Shown here: in pieces, positions 1-8,533 of the stretch
Numbering within the stretch: the stretch's first letter is position 1
Layout of the letters: every line of letters starts with the position of its first letter
Origin: an uncultured Acidocella sp.
GTDB taxonomy: Bacteria > Pseudomonadota > Alphaproteobacteria > Acetobacterales > Acetobacteraceae
Assembly: GCF_946222605.1 (NCBI RefSeq)
Contig: NZ_CAMIIE010000014.1
Span: 6,104 to 70,103 of the forward strand
Direction of reading: 5' to 3'
Length of the DNA stretch: 64,000 nt
Translations under genes and position numbers: made by a program
Notes under the pieces: model-generated
What the model was told of the DNA's origin: nothing
What the model saw: the letters and a program-made list of their open reading frames with translations, nothing else
The model's database searches: none

Positions 1-621
1 CGCGGCGGTGCGGGCCTGCACATCCTCGGCGGTGATGCCGGGTGCCAGCTCCACCAGCGTCAGCCCGCCATTGAGCTTGTCGCAGGCCAGCACGCAGATA
101 TCGGTGACGATGAGATCCACCACCCCGGTGCCGGTCAGCGGCAGGTCGCATTTTTCCTTGATCTTGGGCGAGCCATCCTTGGCGTTATGGTCCATCACCA
201 CGACGACGCGCTTGACGCCGGCGACCAGATCCATCGCCCCGCCCATGCCCTTCACCATCTTGCCGGGAATGGTCCAGTTGGCGATGTCGCCCTTGTCGGA
301 CACTTCCATCGCCCCCAGCACCGCCATGTCGATATGGCCGCCGCGGATCATCGCGAAACTATCCGCCGAGGAGAAGAAGCTGGAGCTGGGCAGGGTGGTG
401 ACGGTCTGCTTGCCGGCATTGATCAGATCCGGGTCGGCCTCGCCCTCATAGGGAAAGGGGCCGATGCCGAGCAGGCCGTTTTCGCTCTGCAGCGTCACGT
501 TCACGCCCTCGGGGATATAGTTCGCCACCAGCGTCGGGATGCCGATGCCGAGATTGACGTAGAAACCATCCTGCAATTCGCGCGCGGCGCGGGCCGCCAT
601 TTCTTCACGGGTCCAGGGCAT
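1..621 (-). CDS. scoB: 3-oxoacid CoA-transferase subunit B (3' end cut by window edge)
   Basis: Beta subunit of a succinyl-CoA:3-ketoacid (or 3-oxoadipate) CoA-transferase, which moves CoA from succinyl-CoA to a 3-oxoacid in the cytoplasm. The 207 visible residues start MPWTREEMAARAA and include the family stretches GFYVNLGIGIPTLVANYI, QSENGLLGIGP (with the Glu that forms the CoA thioester in this family) and GGAMDLVAGVKRVVVVMDH. The family is about 210-220 residues long, so only a few C-terminal residues are missing. It starts one base after the stop of the alpha subunit, so the two are co-transcribed. Subunit A looks more like ScoA than PcaI, so acetoacetate or 3-oxoadipate are both possible substrates. 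Confidence 0.92.
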   Translation of the reverse strand, partial: MPWTREEMAARAARELQDGFYVNLGIGIPTLVANYIPEGVNVTLQSENGLLGIGPFPYEGEADPDLINAGKQTVTTLPSSSFFSSADSFAMIRGGHIDMAVLGAMEVSDKGDIANWTIPGKMVKGMGGAMDLVAGVKRVVVVMDHNAKDGSPKIKEKCDLPLTGTGVVDLIVTDICVLACDKLNGGLTLVELAPGITAEDVQARTAA

Positions 622-622
622 G

Positions 623-1330
623 TCAGGCGGTCTCCCTCTTGCGCTCGGTCAGTTTCTCGATGCGCTTTTCATTGATCGTGCTCTTGATGATGCGGTCCAC
701 ATAGATGCCGGGCGTGTGGATGTTTTCCGGGTCGAGGCTGCCGACCGGGACGATCTCCTCGACCTCGGCAATGGTGATCTTGCCAGCCGTGGCCATGTTC
801 GGATTGAAATTGCGCGCGGTCTTGCGATAGACCAGATTGCCCGCCTCGTCCGCCTTCCAGGCCTTGACGATGGCGAGGTCGGCTTTCAGCCAGGTCTCGC
901 GGACATAGGCGATGCCATCGAATTCCTCGACCGGCTTGCCCTCGGCGACCACGGTGCCGACACCTGTGCGGGTATAGAAGGCCGGAATGCCCGCCCCGCC
1001 GGCGCGGATGCGCTCGGCCAGCGTGCCTTGCGGGTTCAGCTCCAGCTCCAGCTCGCCGGAGAGATAAAGCTGCTCGAACAGCTTGTTCTCGCCAACGTAA
1101 GAAGAGATCATTTTCTTGATCTGCTTGTTGTTGAGCAGCATCCAGAGGCCGAACCCGTCCGCGCCGCAATTATTCGAAATCACGGTGAGGTTTTTCACCC
1201 CGGCATCCCGGATCGCCGGGATCAGGCTTTCGGGGTTGCCGGAGAGGCCGAAGCCGCCGGACATGATCGTCATCCCGTCAAACAACACGCCCTTGAGGGC
1301 GGCTTCAGGACTCGCGTAGATTTTTTGCAT
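623..1330 (-). CDS. scoA: 3-oxoacid CoA-transferase subunit A
   Basis: Alpha subunit of the CoA-transferase encoded with the downstream beta subunit. Its 235 residues carry the family signature GGFGLSGNPESLI near residues 25-37, then NNCGADGFGLWMLL, NKQIKKMISSYVGENK and GTLAERIRAGGAGIPAFY. These resemble ScoA (succinyl-CoA:acetoacetate) more than PcaI. I start at ATG 1330 because GAGGG lies five bases upstream. A TTG 18 bases further out has no such site. The gene diverges from a PcaR-like IclR regulator across a 73-base region with a strong palindrome, which suggests control by an aromatic-pathway inducer and a role at the beta-ketoadipate step. Confidence 0.93.
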   Translation of the reverse strand: MQKIYASPEAALKGVLFDGMTIMSGGFGLSGNPESLIPAIRDAGVKNLTVISNNCGADGFGLWMLLNNKQIKKMISSYVGENKLFEQLYLSGELELELNPQGTLAERIRAGGAGIPAFYTRTGVGTVVAEGKPVEEFDGIAYVRETWLKADLAIVKAWKADEAGNLVYRKTARNFNPNMATAGKITIAEVEEIVPVGSLDPENIHTPGIYVDRIIKSTINEKRIEKLTERKRETA

Positions 1331-1356
1331 ATTCCCTCTTGCGTCCAATCCCGGAA

Positions 1357-1390
1357 TAACCGATTATCGGTTAAACTGTTCGTTAATCGG
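1357..1390. promoter_or_regulatory. Candidate IclR-type operator between scoA and its regulator
   Basis: A 17-base near-perfect palindrome, TAACCGATTATCGGTTA (1357-1373), has 8-base arms around one central base. A third ATCGG half-site (1386-1390) repeats the right arm's ATCGG (1366-1370) in direct orientation exactly 20 bases on, two helical turns. A palindrome plus a direct repeat is the arrangement I recall for PcaU/PobR-type IclR proteins. The third repeat overlaps the Shine-Dalgarno region of the regulator gene, which would suit autoregulation. Binding is inferred. Confidence 0.65.
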
Positions 1391-1403
1391 AGATATCGCG
1401 CCG

Positions 1404-2201
1404 ATGGCTGAGGAAGTCAAGGAAAAAGCCGAGGCGCTCGACCCGCGCTTCATGACCTCGCTGGCGCGCGGGCTGGAGGTGCTGGCGGCGTTCGAGGGGC
1501 AGGAGGGGTTGAGCGTCACCCAGGCGGCGAAACTGACCGGGCTGCCGCGCTCGGCGGTGGGGCGCTGCCTGTTCACGCTGGAGCGGCTTGGCTATGTCGC
1601 GGCGGAGGGGACGAGCTACCGGCTCTGCCCCGGCGTGCTGCCGCTGGGCCGGGCCTTTCTGCTGGGCGACAGGCTGGCGCGGGCCGGCCAGCCCGTGGTG
1701 GAGGCGCTGCGCGACCGGCTGGGGGAATCCAGCTCGCTGGCGATGTTCGATACGCGAAGCCGGCACCGGGCGGTGCTGTATGTCTGCCGGGCGGAGACGA
1801 TGCGGATCATCTCCGTGCCGCTGCTGATTGGCAGCATGCTGCCGAGCTACTGTACCTCCAACGGGCGGGTGTTGCTGGGGGCCCTCGCGCCGGACGCGCT
1901 GCGGGCCTATCTGGCGGGGGCCGAGCTGGCCGCGCGCACGGCCAAGACCCTGACCAGCGCTGACGCGCTGCAGGCGGAGCTGGCGCGGGTGCGCGATCAG
2001 GGCTGGGCGATGACGGATGGCGAACTGGAGCCGGGCTTGCGCTCCATTGCCGTGCCGGTGCGCGGGCCGGATGGGCAGGCGCTGGCGGCCCTCAACCTCG
2101 CCACCCAATCCGCGCATCGCGACCAGGGCTGGCTGCTGCACACCGCCTTGCCGGAATTGCAGGCGGCGGCGGCGCATCTGGGGCGGGTGGCGTTCCGGTA
2201 G
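1404..2201 (+). CDS. IclR-family regulator, PcaR/PcaU/PobR-like
   Basis: Transcriptional regulator of 265 residues. An N-terminal winged helix (about residues 15-75; SLARGLEVLAAF, LPRSAVGRCLFTLERLGYV) is followed by the IclR effector domain (about 85-262), containing GSMLPSYCTSNGRVLL, ELEPGLRSIAVPV and ALNLATQ. The C-S-GRVLL motif is typical of IclR regulators of protocatechuate and p-hydroxybenzoate genes. It is transcribed away from scoAB across the palindromic operator and is followed eight bases later by an MFS gene. The likely inducer is 3-oxoadipate or another ring-fission intermediate; this is inferred from family and neighbours. Confidence 0.85.
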   Translation: MAEEVKEKAEALDPRFMTSLARGLEVLAAFEGQEGLSVTQAAKLTGLPRSAVGRCLFTLERLGYVAAEGTSYRLCPGVLPLGRAFLLGDRLARAGQPVVEALRDRLGESSSLAMFDTRSRHRAVLYVCRAETMRIISVPLLIGSMLPSYCTSNGRVLLGALAPDALRAYLAGAELAARTAKTLTSADALQAELARVRDQGWAMTDGELEPGLRSIAVPVRGPDGQALAALNLATQSAHRDQGWLLHTALPELQAAAAHLGRVAFR

Positions 2202-2209
2202 GGGGGAGG

Positions 2210-3604
2210 ATGCAGCCCGAGCCTTCGCCGCGGATCACCATCCTGGCCCTGCTGGTGGCCGGGACGAATTTCATGGAAAATCTGGACGCCACGGCGATCA
2301 CCCCGGCGGTGCCGCAAATGGCGCGAAGCTTCGCGGTGCGGCCTGTGGATCTCAATAGCGGCGTCAGCGCCTATATGCTGACACTCGGCATCTTCATGCC
2401 GATCAGCGGCTGGATGGCGGAGCGCTTCGGCGCGCGCCGGGTGTTCGGGCTGGCGATCGCGCTGTTCACCTTGGCCTCGCTGCTGTGCGGGCTGGCGCGG
2501 GGGCTGGATGAGTTCGTGCTGTTGCGCATCCTGCAAGGCATTGGCGGGGCGATGATGACGCCGGTGGGCCGGCTGGTGGTGCTGCGGGTGACGCCGAAGG
2601 CGCGGCTGATCGATATTTTCGCGTGGCTGGTCTGGCCGGCCCTGGTGGCGCCGGTGCTGGGGCCGCCGCTGGGCGGGCTGCTGGTGGAGCATGGCGGCTG
2701 GCGCTGGATCTTCTTCCTCAACCTGCCGCTGGGCGCGGTCGCGTTCGGGCTGGTCTGGTGGCTGGTGCCGGATACGCGCGGGCCGCATCCGGCGCGGTTC
2801 GACAGGCGGGGCTTTCTGCTGTCCGGGCTGGCGCTGGTCTGTCTGCTGACGATGGCGGAATTGTTCAGCCGCGCGCTGATCCCCTGGCGGGAGGTGGCGG
2901 GGCTGGCCTTTGCCGGGAGCGTGCTGCTGGTCGCCGCCCTGCTGCATATGCGCAACCATGAAGCCCCCTTGCTGGATCTCTCCGTGCTGCGGGTGAAGAG
3001 CTTCGCGGTGACCATTCTCGGCGGCGGCCTGTTCCGGATGAGCGTGGGCGCGGTGCCGTTCCTGCTGCCGGTGATGTTCCAGATCGGGCTGGGATATGAC
3101 GCGTTCACCGCCGGCACCTTGCTGATGGCGGTGTTCGCGGGAAATCTGCTGATCAAACCGGCGACGACGCCGATCCTGCGGCGCTTCGGGTTTCGCGGCG
3201 TGCTGATCGTCAACGGGCTGCTGAACGCGCTGGCGCTGGCCTGTTGCGCTGGGCTGGGGCGGTTCATGCCGCTGCCGGTGATCTGCGCGATTCTGTTTCT
3301 GGGCGGGGCGACGCGCTCGATGCAGTTCACGGCCTTGAACACCATCGCCTTCGCGGATGTGCCCCAGGCGCGGATGGCCGGGGCGAATACGCTGTTTTCC
3401 ACCGCCGCGCAGCTGGCGATGGGGCTCGGCGTGGCGGTGGGGGGCATCGCCTGGCGGCTGGGCGAGGCGGTGGCGCCGGCGGGGCCGGCCTGGCCGTTCC
3501 GCATCGCCTTTCTGGTGGTGGCGCTGCTGGCGCTGCTCGGGGTGCTGGATTGCCTGTCCTTGCCGCGCGGGGTGGGCGCGCATGTCAGCAGGGGAAAAAA
3601 CTGA
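2210..3604 (+). CDS. MFS transporter, DHA2 (EmrB/MdtD-like)
   Basis: Inner-membrane proton-coupled carrier of 464 residues with about 14 hydrophobic segments. The first helix holds NFMENLDATAITPAVPQMA, the DHA2 motif (D, T, I, PAVP pattern), and GWMAERFGARRVF is the loop 2-3 motif. Length and motif match the MdtD/EmrB drug:H+ antiporter branch. No EmrA-type adaptor is adjacent. It follows the PcaR-like gene by eight bases, so it probably shares its transcript and may move an aromatic or hydroaromatic acid instead of a drug. The substrate cannot be read from sequence. Confidence 0.85.
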   Translation: MQPEPSPRITILALLVAGTNFMENLDATAITPAVPQMARSFAVRPVDLNSGVSAYMLTLGIFMPISGWMAERFGARRVFGLAIALFTLASLLCGLARGLDEFVLLRILQGIGGAMMTPVGRLVVLRVTPKARLIDIFAWLVWPALVAPVLGPPLGGLLVEHGGWRWIFFLNLPLGAVAFGLVWWLVPDTRGPHPARFDRRGFLLSGLALVCLLTMAELFSRALIPWREVAGLAFAGSVLLVAALLHMRNHEAPLLDLSVLRVKSFAVTILGGGLFRMSVGAVPFLLPVMFQIGLGYDAFTAGTLLMAVFAGNLLIKPATTPILRRFGFRGVLIVNGLLNALALACCAGLGRFMPLPVICAILFLGGATRSMQFTALNTIAFADVPQARMAGANTLFSTAAQLAMGLGVAVGGIAWRLGEAVAPAGPAWPFRIAFLVVALLALLGVLDCLSLPRGVGAHVSRGKN

Positions 3605-3748
3605 GGTTTCAAGGCGCCGGGTCTGGCGGTTCCGAGGCCAGGGGGCATATCGGAATTTGGTTTTATGATAGAATGAAGATCAATATTTGAGGCTGTCTGT
3701 TAGCGCGGGCGATTGCCAGCCTGGCTTAAATTTGGAAAGGAGCGGGCC

Positions 3749-4561
3749 ATGTCCGCCGTGCTCGACCGTGCCCTGAATATTCTGGAATGTCTCGCTCACA
3801 GCCCCGGCGGGCTGCAGCTTTACGTGATCGCCGAGCGGCTGGACATGCCCCGCAGCGCCACCCACCGCCTGCTCGCCGATCTGGCCCGGCTCGGCTATGT
3901 CGAGCAGGACCCGGTTTCGGAAATCTACCGGCTGACGCTGAAGATTTCCGCGATGGGGCAGGTCTTCCTGTCGCTGAACGGGATTCTCGACATCGCCCAG
4001 CCGATCCTGGAGGCGCTGGCGGCGAAGGCGGAGGAGCTGGTGCGGCTCTCCATCGTCAGCGATGAGCGGCTGACCTGGGTGGCGCGCGCGCAAGGGGCGC
4101 GCACCGGCTTTCGCTACGACCCGGATGCGGGGGCGCAGGCGCATCTCGCCTCCACCTCCTCCGGCCATGCCTGGCTGTCCACAATGTCCGACGAGGCGGC
4201 GGTGCGGCTGGTCAGCCTGCAGGGTTTCGGCGATCCGCGGCAGCTCGGGGTGAATGCGGTGATGACGGTGCAGGCGCTGCTGCAGCGTCTGCAGGCGGCC
4301 CGGCGCGATGGCTATGCGCTGGTGGTGGAAAGCTCCGCCCCGGGCCTCTCGGCGATTTCCACCCCGGTGCGGACCCGGGAGGGGACGCGCACCATCGGCG
4401 TGCTGAGCATCGCCGGCCCGTCCATGCGTCTGCCGGAGGAGCGGCTGCGGCGGCTGGCGCCGGATCTGCTGGCGGCGGCGGCGGAGCTGTCGGCGGCCAG
4501 CCTCGGCTCCGCCTATTTCGGCGGCACCTGGCGGCTGGGCCAGGAGGCGGCGCCGGGCTGA
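3749..4561 (+). CDS. IclR-family transcriptional regulator
   Basis: Second IclR protein, 270 residues: N-terminal winged helix (ALNILECLAH, MPRSATHRLLADLARLGYV, about residues 6-60) and an effector domain ending LAPDLLAAAAELSA. The start is ATG 3749, six bases after GGAG; an upstream in-frame TTG lacks a ribosome site. The upstream gap from 3605 is AT-rich near TATGATAGAAT, a possible -10 region. Its end is nine bases from the stop of the convergent flavoprotein operon. It is the best candidate regulator of that operon and of the facing ABC importer, whose shared promoter region carries a palindrome resembling the E. coli IclR box. Confidence 0.86.
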   Translation: MSAVLDRALNILECLAHSPGGLQLYVIAERLDMPRSATHRLLADLARLGYVEQDPVSEIYRLTLKISAMGQVFLSLNGILDIAQPILEALAAKAEELVRLSIVSDERLTWVARAQGARTGFRYDPDAGAQAHLASTSSGHAWLSTMSDEAAVRLVSLQGFGDPRQLGVNAVMTVQALLQRLQAARRDGYALVVESSAPGLSAISTPVRTREGTRTIGVLSIAGPSMRLPEERLRRLAPDLLAAAAELSAASLGSAYFGGTWRLGQEAAPG

Positions 4562-4570
4562 GCGGTTTCG

Positions 4571-6256
4571 CTACAGCGCCCCGGTGAGATGGGTGGCGGC
4601 GGCGTAGGCGAAGGCGAGGCCCGGCCCGATGGTGATGCCAGGCCCCGGATAGACGCCCCCCATGACCGACTGCATATCGTTACCCACCGCGTAAAGGCCG
4701 GGCAGGGGCGTGCCATCGCCCCGCATCACCTGGGCATATTCATTGGTGACCAGCCCGGTGGCGGCGCCGATATCGCCGGGCAGCAGCCGCACCGCATAAA
4801 AGGGCGCGGTGGCGAGGCGGCCGAGATTGGGGTTGGGGGCATGCGCGGCATCCCCGTTCACCCGATGATACGCGGTGCTGCCGCGGCCGAATTCCGCATC
4901 CACCCCGCTCGCGGCATAGTCATTCATCCGGGCGACGCTGGTCTGCAGCCCCTGCGCGTCGATGCCGAGCTTGCCGGCGAGGGCGGAGAGGCTGGGGGCT
5001 TCGACCAGATAGCCATCCGCCAGAAAGGGTTTCAGCCCGCGCCCGCCGGGGCGCACCATGCCCAGCCCGTATTTGCGCAAGGCGGTGGCATCCGCGATCA
5101 GGAAGGCCGGGATGCTGGGGCTGTGGCGATGCGCCGCATACATGGCGCGGGTGAAGAGATGGTAGGAGGTGGCTTCGTTGACGAAGCGCCGCCCCGCCGC
5201 ATTCACCACGATGGTGCCGGGCTTGCCGCGATCGAGCACGAAATGCGGGAAGACGGCGATGCTGCCATCCGCCCGGCGGCGGGTGGAGACCGGGGCCCAG
5301 AAGGCATTGTCCAGCGCGCCCCCGCCATAATGCGCGCCCAGCGCCAGGGCCATGTCGTGAATCCGGCCGGTATGGCCCGGCGCGCCGGGAGAAAACGCGG
5401 CGGTGGGCTGGGGCAGCATCTCCGCCCGGCGGGTGGGGTGGCGGTTGAAGCCGCCGGTGGCCATCACCACGCCGCGCCTTGCCGTGATGTCGTATATGCG
5501 GCCGTTCTGGCGCAGTTTGATGCCGGTGACGCGGCCGTTTTCGGTGAGCAGCGTTTCGGTTTCGGCCTGGGTGACGAGATCCGCCCCCGCCGCGTCCAGC
5601 GAGGCCAGCAGCCTGCCGATCAGCGCGTTGCCCATCACCAGCCGGGTGCCGCGACGATGGGTGAGGCGGTCTAGGCCGTAGCTTCCGATGAGTTGGGCGG
5701 CGTAGAGGAAGCTCTCCGCGGTTTTCGTCATCTTCAGCAGATGCGCGATATCGTCGCGGTCGATCATCAGCCCGCCGAGAATGGTGAATTCCGGGATGGG
5801 CGGGCGGATGAGACCCAGTTTTTTGCCAAGTTTGCGGCCATCGAAAGGCAAAGGCTCCAGGGCGCGGCCGCGCAATGTGGCGCCCTGGGCTTCCTGGATA
5901 TAATCCGGGTGCAGGGGCCGGGCGCGCAATTGCACCTGCGTCTCGTTCTGCAGCCTGGCGATGGCTTGCGGGCCCCAATGCAGAAAAGCGTCGCGCATGG
6001 CGGCACTGGAATGGTTGCCGACGGTTTCATTCAGGAAGGTCCGGGCGTGCGCGCTATCGTCCGGCGGCGCGCCGACGCTGGCGGCGAGCGGCGAGCCCGG
6101 CACCCAGATGGTGGCGGCGGAAAAGGCGCTGGTGCCGCCGAGATGTTCGGTGCGCTCCACCAGCAGGGCGGAGAGGCCGTTGAGCCGGGCGAACAGGCAG
6201 ACGGCCATGCCGGCGGCGCCGGCGCCCAGCACGATGACATCGTAGGTGGATTTCAT
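4571..6256 (-). CDS. FAD-dependent dehydrogenase, 3-ketosteroid delta1-dehydrogenase-like (copy 1)
   Basis: Flavoprotein of 561 residues in the fumarate reductase/KstD superfamily. A Rossmann GAGAAG motif (residues 11-16) is followed by the FAD-binding ERTEHLGGTSAFSAATIW. The middle has ATGGFNRHP, and the C-terminus has GNDMQSVMGGVYPGPGITIGP. The YPGPG there keeps the Tyr and the Gly four residues later that are catalytic in KstD1 as I recall it. Such enzymes desaturate next to a ring ketone. It is last in a five-gene operon, overlaps the preceding gene by ATGA and has GAGGAGG eight bases before its ATG. A paralogue begins the same operon, so two successive ring desaturations are plausible. 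A hydroaromatic acid is likelier than a steroid here. Confidence 0.85.
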   Translation of the reverse strand: MKSTYDVIVLGAGAAGMAVCLFARLNGLSALLVERTEHLGGTSAFSAATIWVPGSPLAASVGAPPDDSAHARTFLNETVGNHSSAAMRDAFLHWGPQAIARLQNETQVQLRARPLHPDYIQEAQGATLRGRALEPLPFDGRKLGKKLGLIRPPIPEFTILGGLMIDRDDIAHLLKMTKTAESFLYAAQLIGSYGLDRLTHRRGTRLVMGNALIGRLLASLDAAGADLVTQAETETLLTENGRVTGIKLRQNGRIYDITARRGVVMATGGFNRHPTRRAEMLPQPTAAFSPGAPGHTGRIHDMALALGAHYGGGALDNAFWAPVSTRRRADGSIAVFPHFVLDRGKPGTIVVNAAGRRFVNEATSYHLFTRAMYAAHRHSPSIPAFLIADATALRKYGLGMVRPGGRGLKPFLADGYLVEAPSLSALAGKLGIDAQGLQTSVARMNDYAASGVDAEFGRGSTAYHRVNGDAAHAPNPNLGRLATAPFYAVRLLPGDIGAATGLVTNEYAQVMRGDGTPLPGLYAVGNDMQSVMGGVYPGPGITIGPGLAFAYAAATHLTGAL

Positions 6257-7068
6257 GCGACAGCCTCCTCGGCCAGTTTCTTCGAGGCGGTCAGGCAATC
6301 CTTCGCCCAGTTCAGCGGGCCGCGCGCCGGGGCGAGGCGGATATTGGGCATCTCGACACTCAACGGCAGATCGGCCGGTAGGGCGCGGAGCATGCCGGTA
6401 ATGTCGATGCCGCCCGTGCCGGGGAGCAGACGCTCCTGCCGGGCGGTGTGGATGAGGCCCTCGACCGTGGCGGGGATCTCCGCCGGGGCATCGCAGATCT
6501 GGCCGTAATGCAGCAGCCCGCGCGGGATTGCGGCCACGGCGGCCGGGCCGCCGGGGCTGCGGGCGTAATGCAGCGCATCCACCAGAATGCCGGCATTGGC
6601 GGGCTGGCCGGCCTGCGCCACCAGCCGGCGCGCGGCGGCGACGTCCGGCACCGCGGTCCAGGGCATGAACTCGATATCGGCGGTGAGGCGGCGCGCGGCG
6701 GCGGCGGCGCAGAAGGCGGCGTAGCTGGCGGCGAGGCGGGAGGGGTCGGGATCGTCCCCCGCCACCAGCACGGCGCGCGCGCCCAGCGCGGCGGCGGCGT
6801 CCAGAACGGGCAAAGCCGGTTCGAGCTGGAAATCCGGGCCGAGGCGGATGATCTCGACATCGAAGATCTCAAGGCCGGTCGCCCGCAGGCGCGCGCGCGT
6901 GTCGCGCAGCAGCGCGGGGCTAGCGGCGAGATCGTGGAACAGGCCGCCAGGTGCGGCGGGGCGCAGCCGCAAGCCGGCATGGCTGTAGCCGGCGGCGGCG
7001 GCGGTTTCCACCAGCGCGGGCGGGGCCAGCTCCAGCAGGGTGAGATGGGCGAGAGAATAAGCGCGCAT
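6253..7068 (-). CDS. TIM-barrel sugar phosphate isomerase/epimerase family protein
   Basis: Cytoplasmic protein of 271 residues in the AP-endonuclease-2/xylose-isomerase-like TIM-barrel family. Visible metal-site acids include DIEFMPW, ILVDALHY and LSVEMPNI, the usual Glu/Asp positions on successive strands. The family includes isomerases, epimerases and AsbF/QuiC-type 3-dehydroshikimate dehydratases. Because the gene lies between a shikimate-dehydrogenase-like gene (one base gap) and a ring-desaturating flavoprotein (4-base ATGA overlap), a lyase or isomerase step on a hydroaromatic acid is possible. Only the fold is secure. Confidence 0.75.
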   Translation of the reverse strand: MRAYSLAHLTLLELAPPALVETAAAAGYSHAGLRLRPAAPGGLFHDLAASPALLRDTRARLRATGLEIFDVEIIRLGPDFQLEPALPVLDAAAALGARAVLVAGDDPDPSRLAASYAAFCAAAAARRLTADIEFMPWTAVPDVAAARRLVAQAGQPANAGILVDALHYARSPGGPAAVAAIPRGLLHYGQICDAPAEIPATVEGLIHTARQERLLPGTGGIDITGMLRALPADLPLSVEMPNIRLAPARGPLNWAKDCLTASKKLAEEAVA

Positions 7069-7069
7069 C

Positions 7070-7891
7070 TCAGGCCCCCCGGTTTTCGTGGCCGGGCGGC
7101 GTGTAGAAATCCAGCATCAGCGCGCATACGCCGTTGAACATCTCCACCCCGGTGCGGGTGCGGCAGCCTTGCGCGCGGGCGGCCTGCAGGAAGGGGGTAT
7201 CCTCCGGGGCGGTGATCACGTCGGCCGCGACCATCGCGGGGGAGAGGCGGGTGATGTCCACCGGCAGCGGGTCATCGGCGCGCATGCCGGCGGGGGTGGC
7301 GTTGACGACGATGTCGAACCCGGTGGGGTCGGCGCTGCCGGGGCAGGCGCGGCCATTGGCGGCGGGGGCGAGCAGGTCGAGCAGCGCCGCGCGCCGGGCG
7401 GGGTTGTCGTCATGCACCGCCAGCGCCGCGACTCCGGCCTCCAGCAGCGCCAGCGCGATGGCGCTGCCCGCCCCGCCGGCGCCCACCAGCAGCACCCGCT
7501 TGCCCGCCGGCGCGCCGCCGCCGGCGATCAGCGAGGCGACAAATCCCTCGCCATCGAAAATATCGCCGTACCAGCCGCCATCCGGGCTCCGGCGCAGCAC
7601 ATTCACCGTGCGCAGCAGCCGCGAGCGCGCGGAGGTGCTGGCGCACAGCGTATAGAAGGCGAATTTATGCGGCACGGTGACGATGAGGCCGGCGAGGTTT
7701 CTGGCCAGCGAGATGCCGGTGACGAAGCCGGTGAGATCCTCCGGGGTGACATGGAAGGGCACGACGACGCTATTCAGCCCGCGCGCCATCAGCCCGGCCG
7801 TCATCCCGGCGGGGGATTTCACCTGGGCGATCGGGTCGCCGACGATGCCGATGACCGCGCTGGCGCCGCTGAGCAAAGAGAGAGTGGTCAT
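7070..7891 (-). CDS. Shikimate dehydrogenase-like oxidoreductase
   Basis: AroE-family NAD(P)-dependent dehydrogenase of 273 residues. The substrate half carries VKSPAGM and LIVTVPHK (catalytic Lys), and the Rossmann half carries LLVGAGGAGSAIA at about 133-145. In place of the usual N-T-D-G-x-G motif it reads GDIFDGEGF, so the Asn-Thr pair is replaced, which may mean a substrate other than shikimate. C-terminal GVEMFNGVCALMLDFY is a typical Gln/Asn-containing cap variant. It sits in the flavoprotein operon; another, more canonical, AroE lies at 18956-19840. A biosynthetic role is unlikely in this context. Confidence 0.8.
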   Translation of the reverse strand: MTTLSLLSGASAVIGIVGDPIAQVKSPAGMTAGLMARGLNSVVVPFHVTPEDLTGFVTGISLARNLAGLIVTVPHKFAFYTLCASTSARSRLLRTVNVLRRSPDGGWYGDIFDGEGFVASLIAGGGAPAGKRVLLVGAGGAGSAIALALLEAGVAALAVHDDNPARRAALLDLLAPAANGRACPGSADPTGFDIVVNATPAGMRADDPLPVDITRLSPAMVAADVITAPEDTPFLQAARAQGCRTRTGVEMFNGVCALMLDFYTPPGHENRGA

Positions 7892-7918
7892 TTTGGATGT
7901 TTCCTTCAGCCGGGAGGC

Positions 7919-8530
7919 TCAGCGCAGCGGTGAGATGGCGGTGGGCACATAGAGGCCCGCTTGCATCTCCGGCGTCAGCCAGACCGCGCTGCGCGGCGGC
8001 CAGACCCCGGCGGCGACCGATTCAGCCCGCCTGGCGAAGCGGGCATTCGCATCCGCGTAGGGCCAGATATGGGTGATGCGCGGCGTGCCATCCAGCCCGT
8101 AGAGCGCGATGGTGAGCGGGGAGATGGCGGTGCGCCCCGGCAGTGTCTCCGCCCAGCCCTCGAAGGTCGGCAGCAGCCCGCCGGGTTTCAGAACATAGCT
8201 GCGGATTTCGTAAATGCCGCCGAAGCTGCCGGTTTCCACGGGCGGCATGTTGGGGAAGGGGGCGTAGCTTTCCATCTCCAGCCGGGTGAGGAAGTCCGCC
8301 GCGCCGAACGGGTTGGCGGCGGTGAGGCCGCGCTGGCGTTCACGCAGCAGGTCTGCGTCGTCTTCGAATTCACGCAGGATGGCAAGCTTGTTGAGGCTGC
8401 CGACATCGCAGAGCCAGGCGCCGAGCAGACGGCCCTTGCCGTCTTTCATATAAGCCTCGGCCGCTTGGATGAATTTTGGCGCGCTGCCGATCTGGATGGA
8501 GAGGGTGGCGAGTTCGTAGCGTTTGCTCAT
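7919..8530 (-). CDS. NIPSNAP family protein
   Basis: Small cytoplasmic alpha+beta-barrel protein of 203 residues. The second half shows the NIPSNAP signature YEIRSYVLKPG with ITHIWPYADANARFARR; the N-terminal half (YELATLSIQIG, GRLLGAWLCDVG) looks like a degenerate first copy of the same ferredoxin-like fold. The biochemical role of bacterial NIPSNAP proteins is unclear, though they recur in catabolic operons. It lies between the first flavoprotein gene (three-base gap) and the shikimate-dehydrogenase-like gene, so it is likely co-translated and may help in the same ring-processing pathway. Confidence 0.82.
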   Translation of the reverse strand: MSKRYELATLSIQIGSAPKFIQAAEAYMKDGKGRLLGAWLCDVGSLNKLAILREFEDDADLLRERQRGLTAANPFGAADFLTRLEMESYAPFPNMPPVETGSFGGIYEIRSYVLKPGGLLPTFEGWAETLPGRTAISPLTIALYGLDGTPRITHIWPYADANARFARRAESVAAGVWPPRSAVWLTPEMQAGLYVPTAISPLR

Positions 8531-8533
8531 GGT

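Noticed and set aside
1383..3583. Long minus-strand frames opposite the IclR and MFS genes
   Set aside because: They are Arg/Pro/Gln/His-rich shadows caused by high GC at third codon positions; the plus-strand genes have clear motifs.
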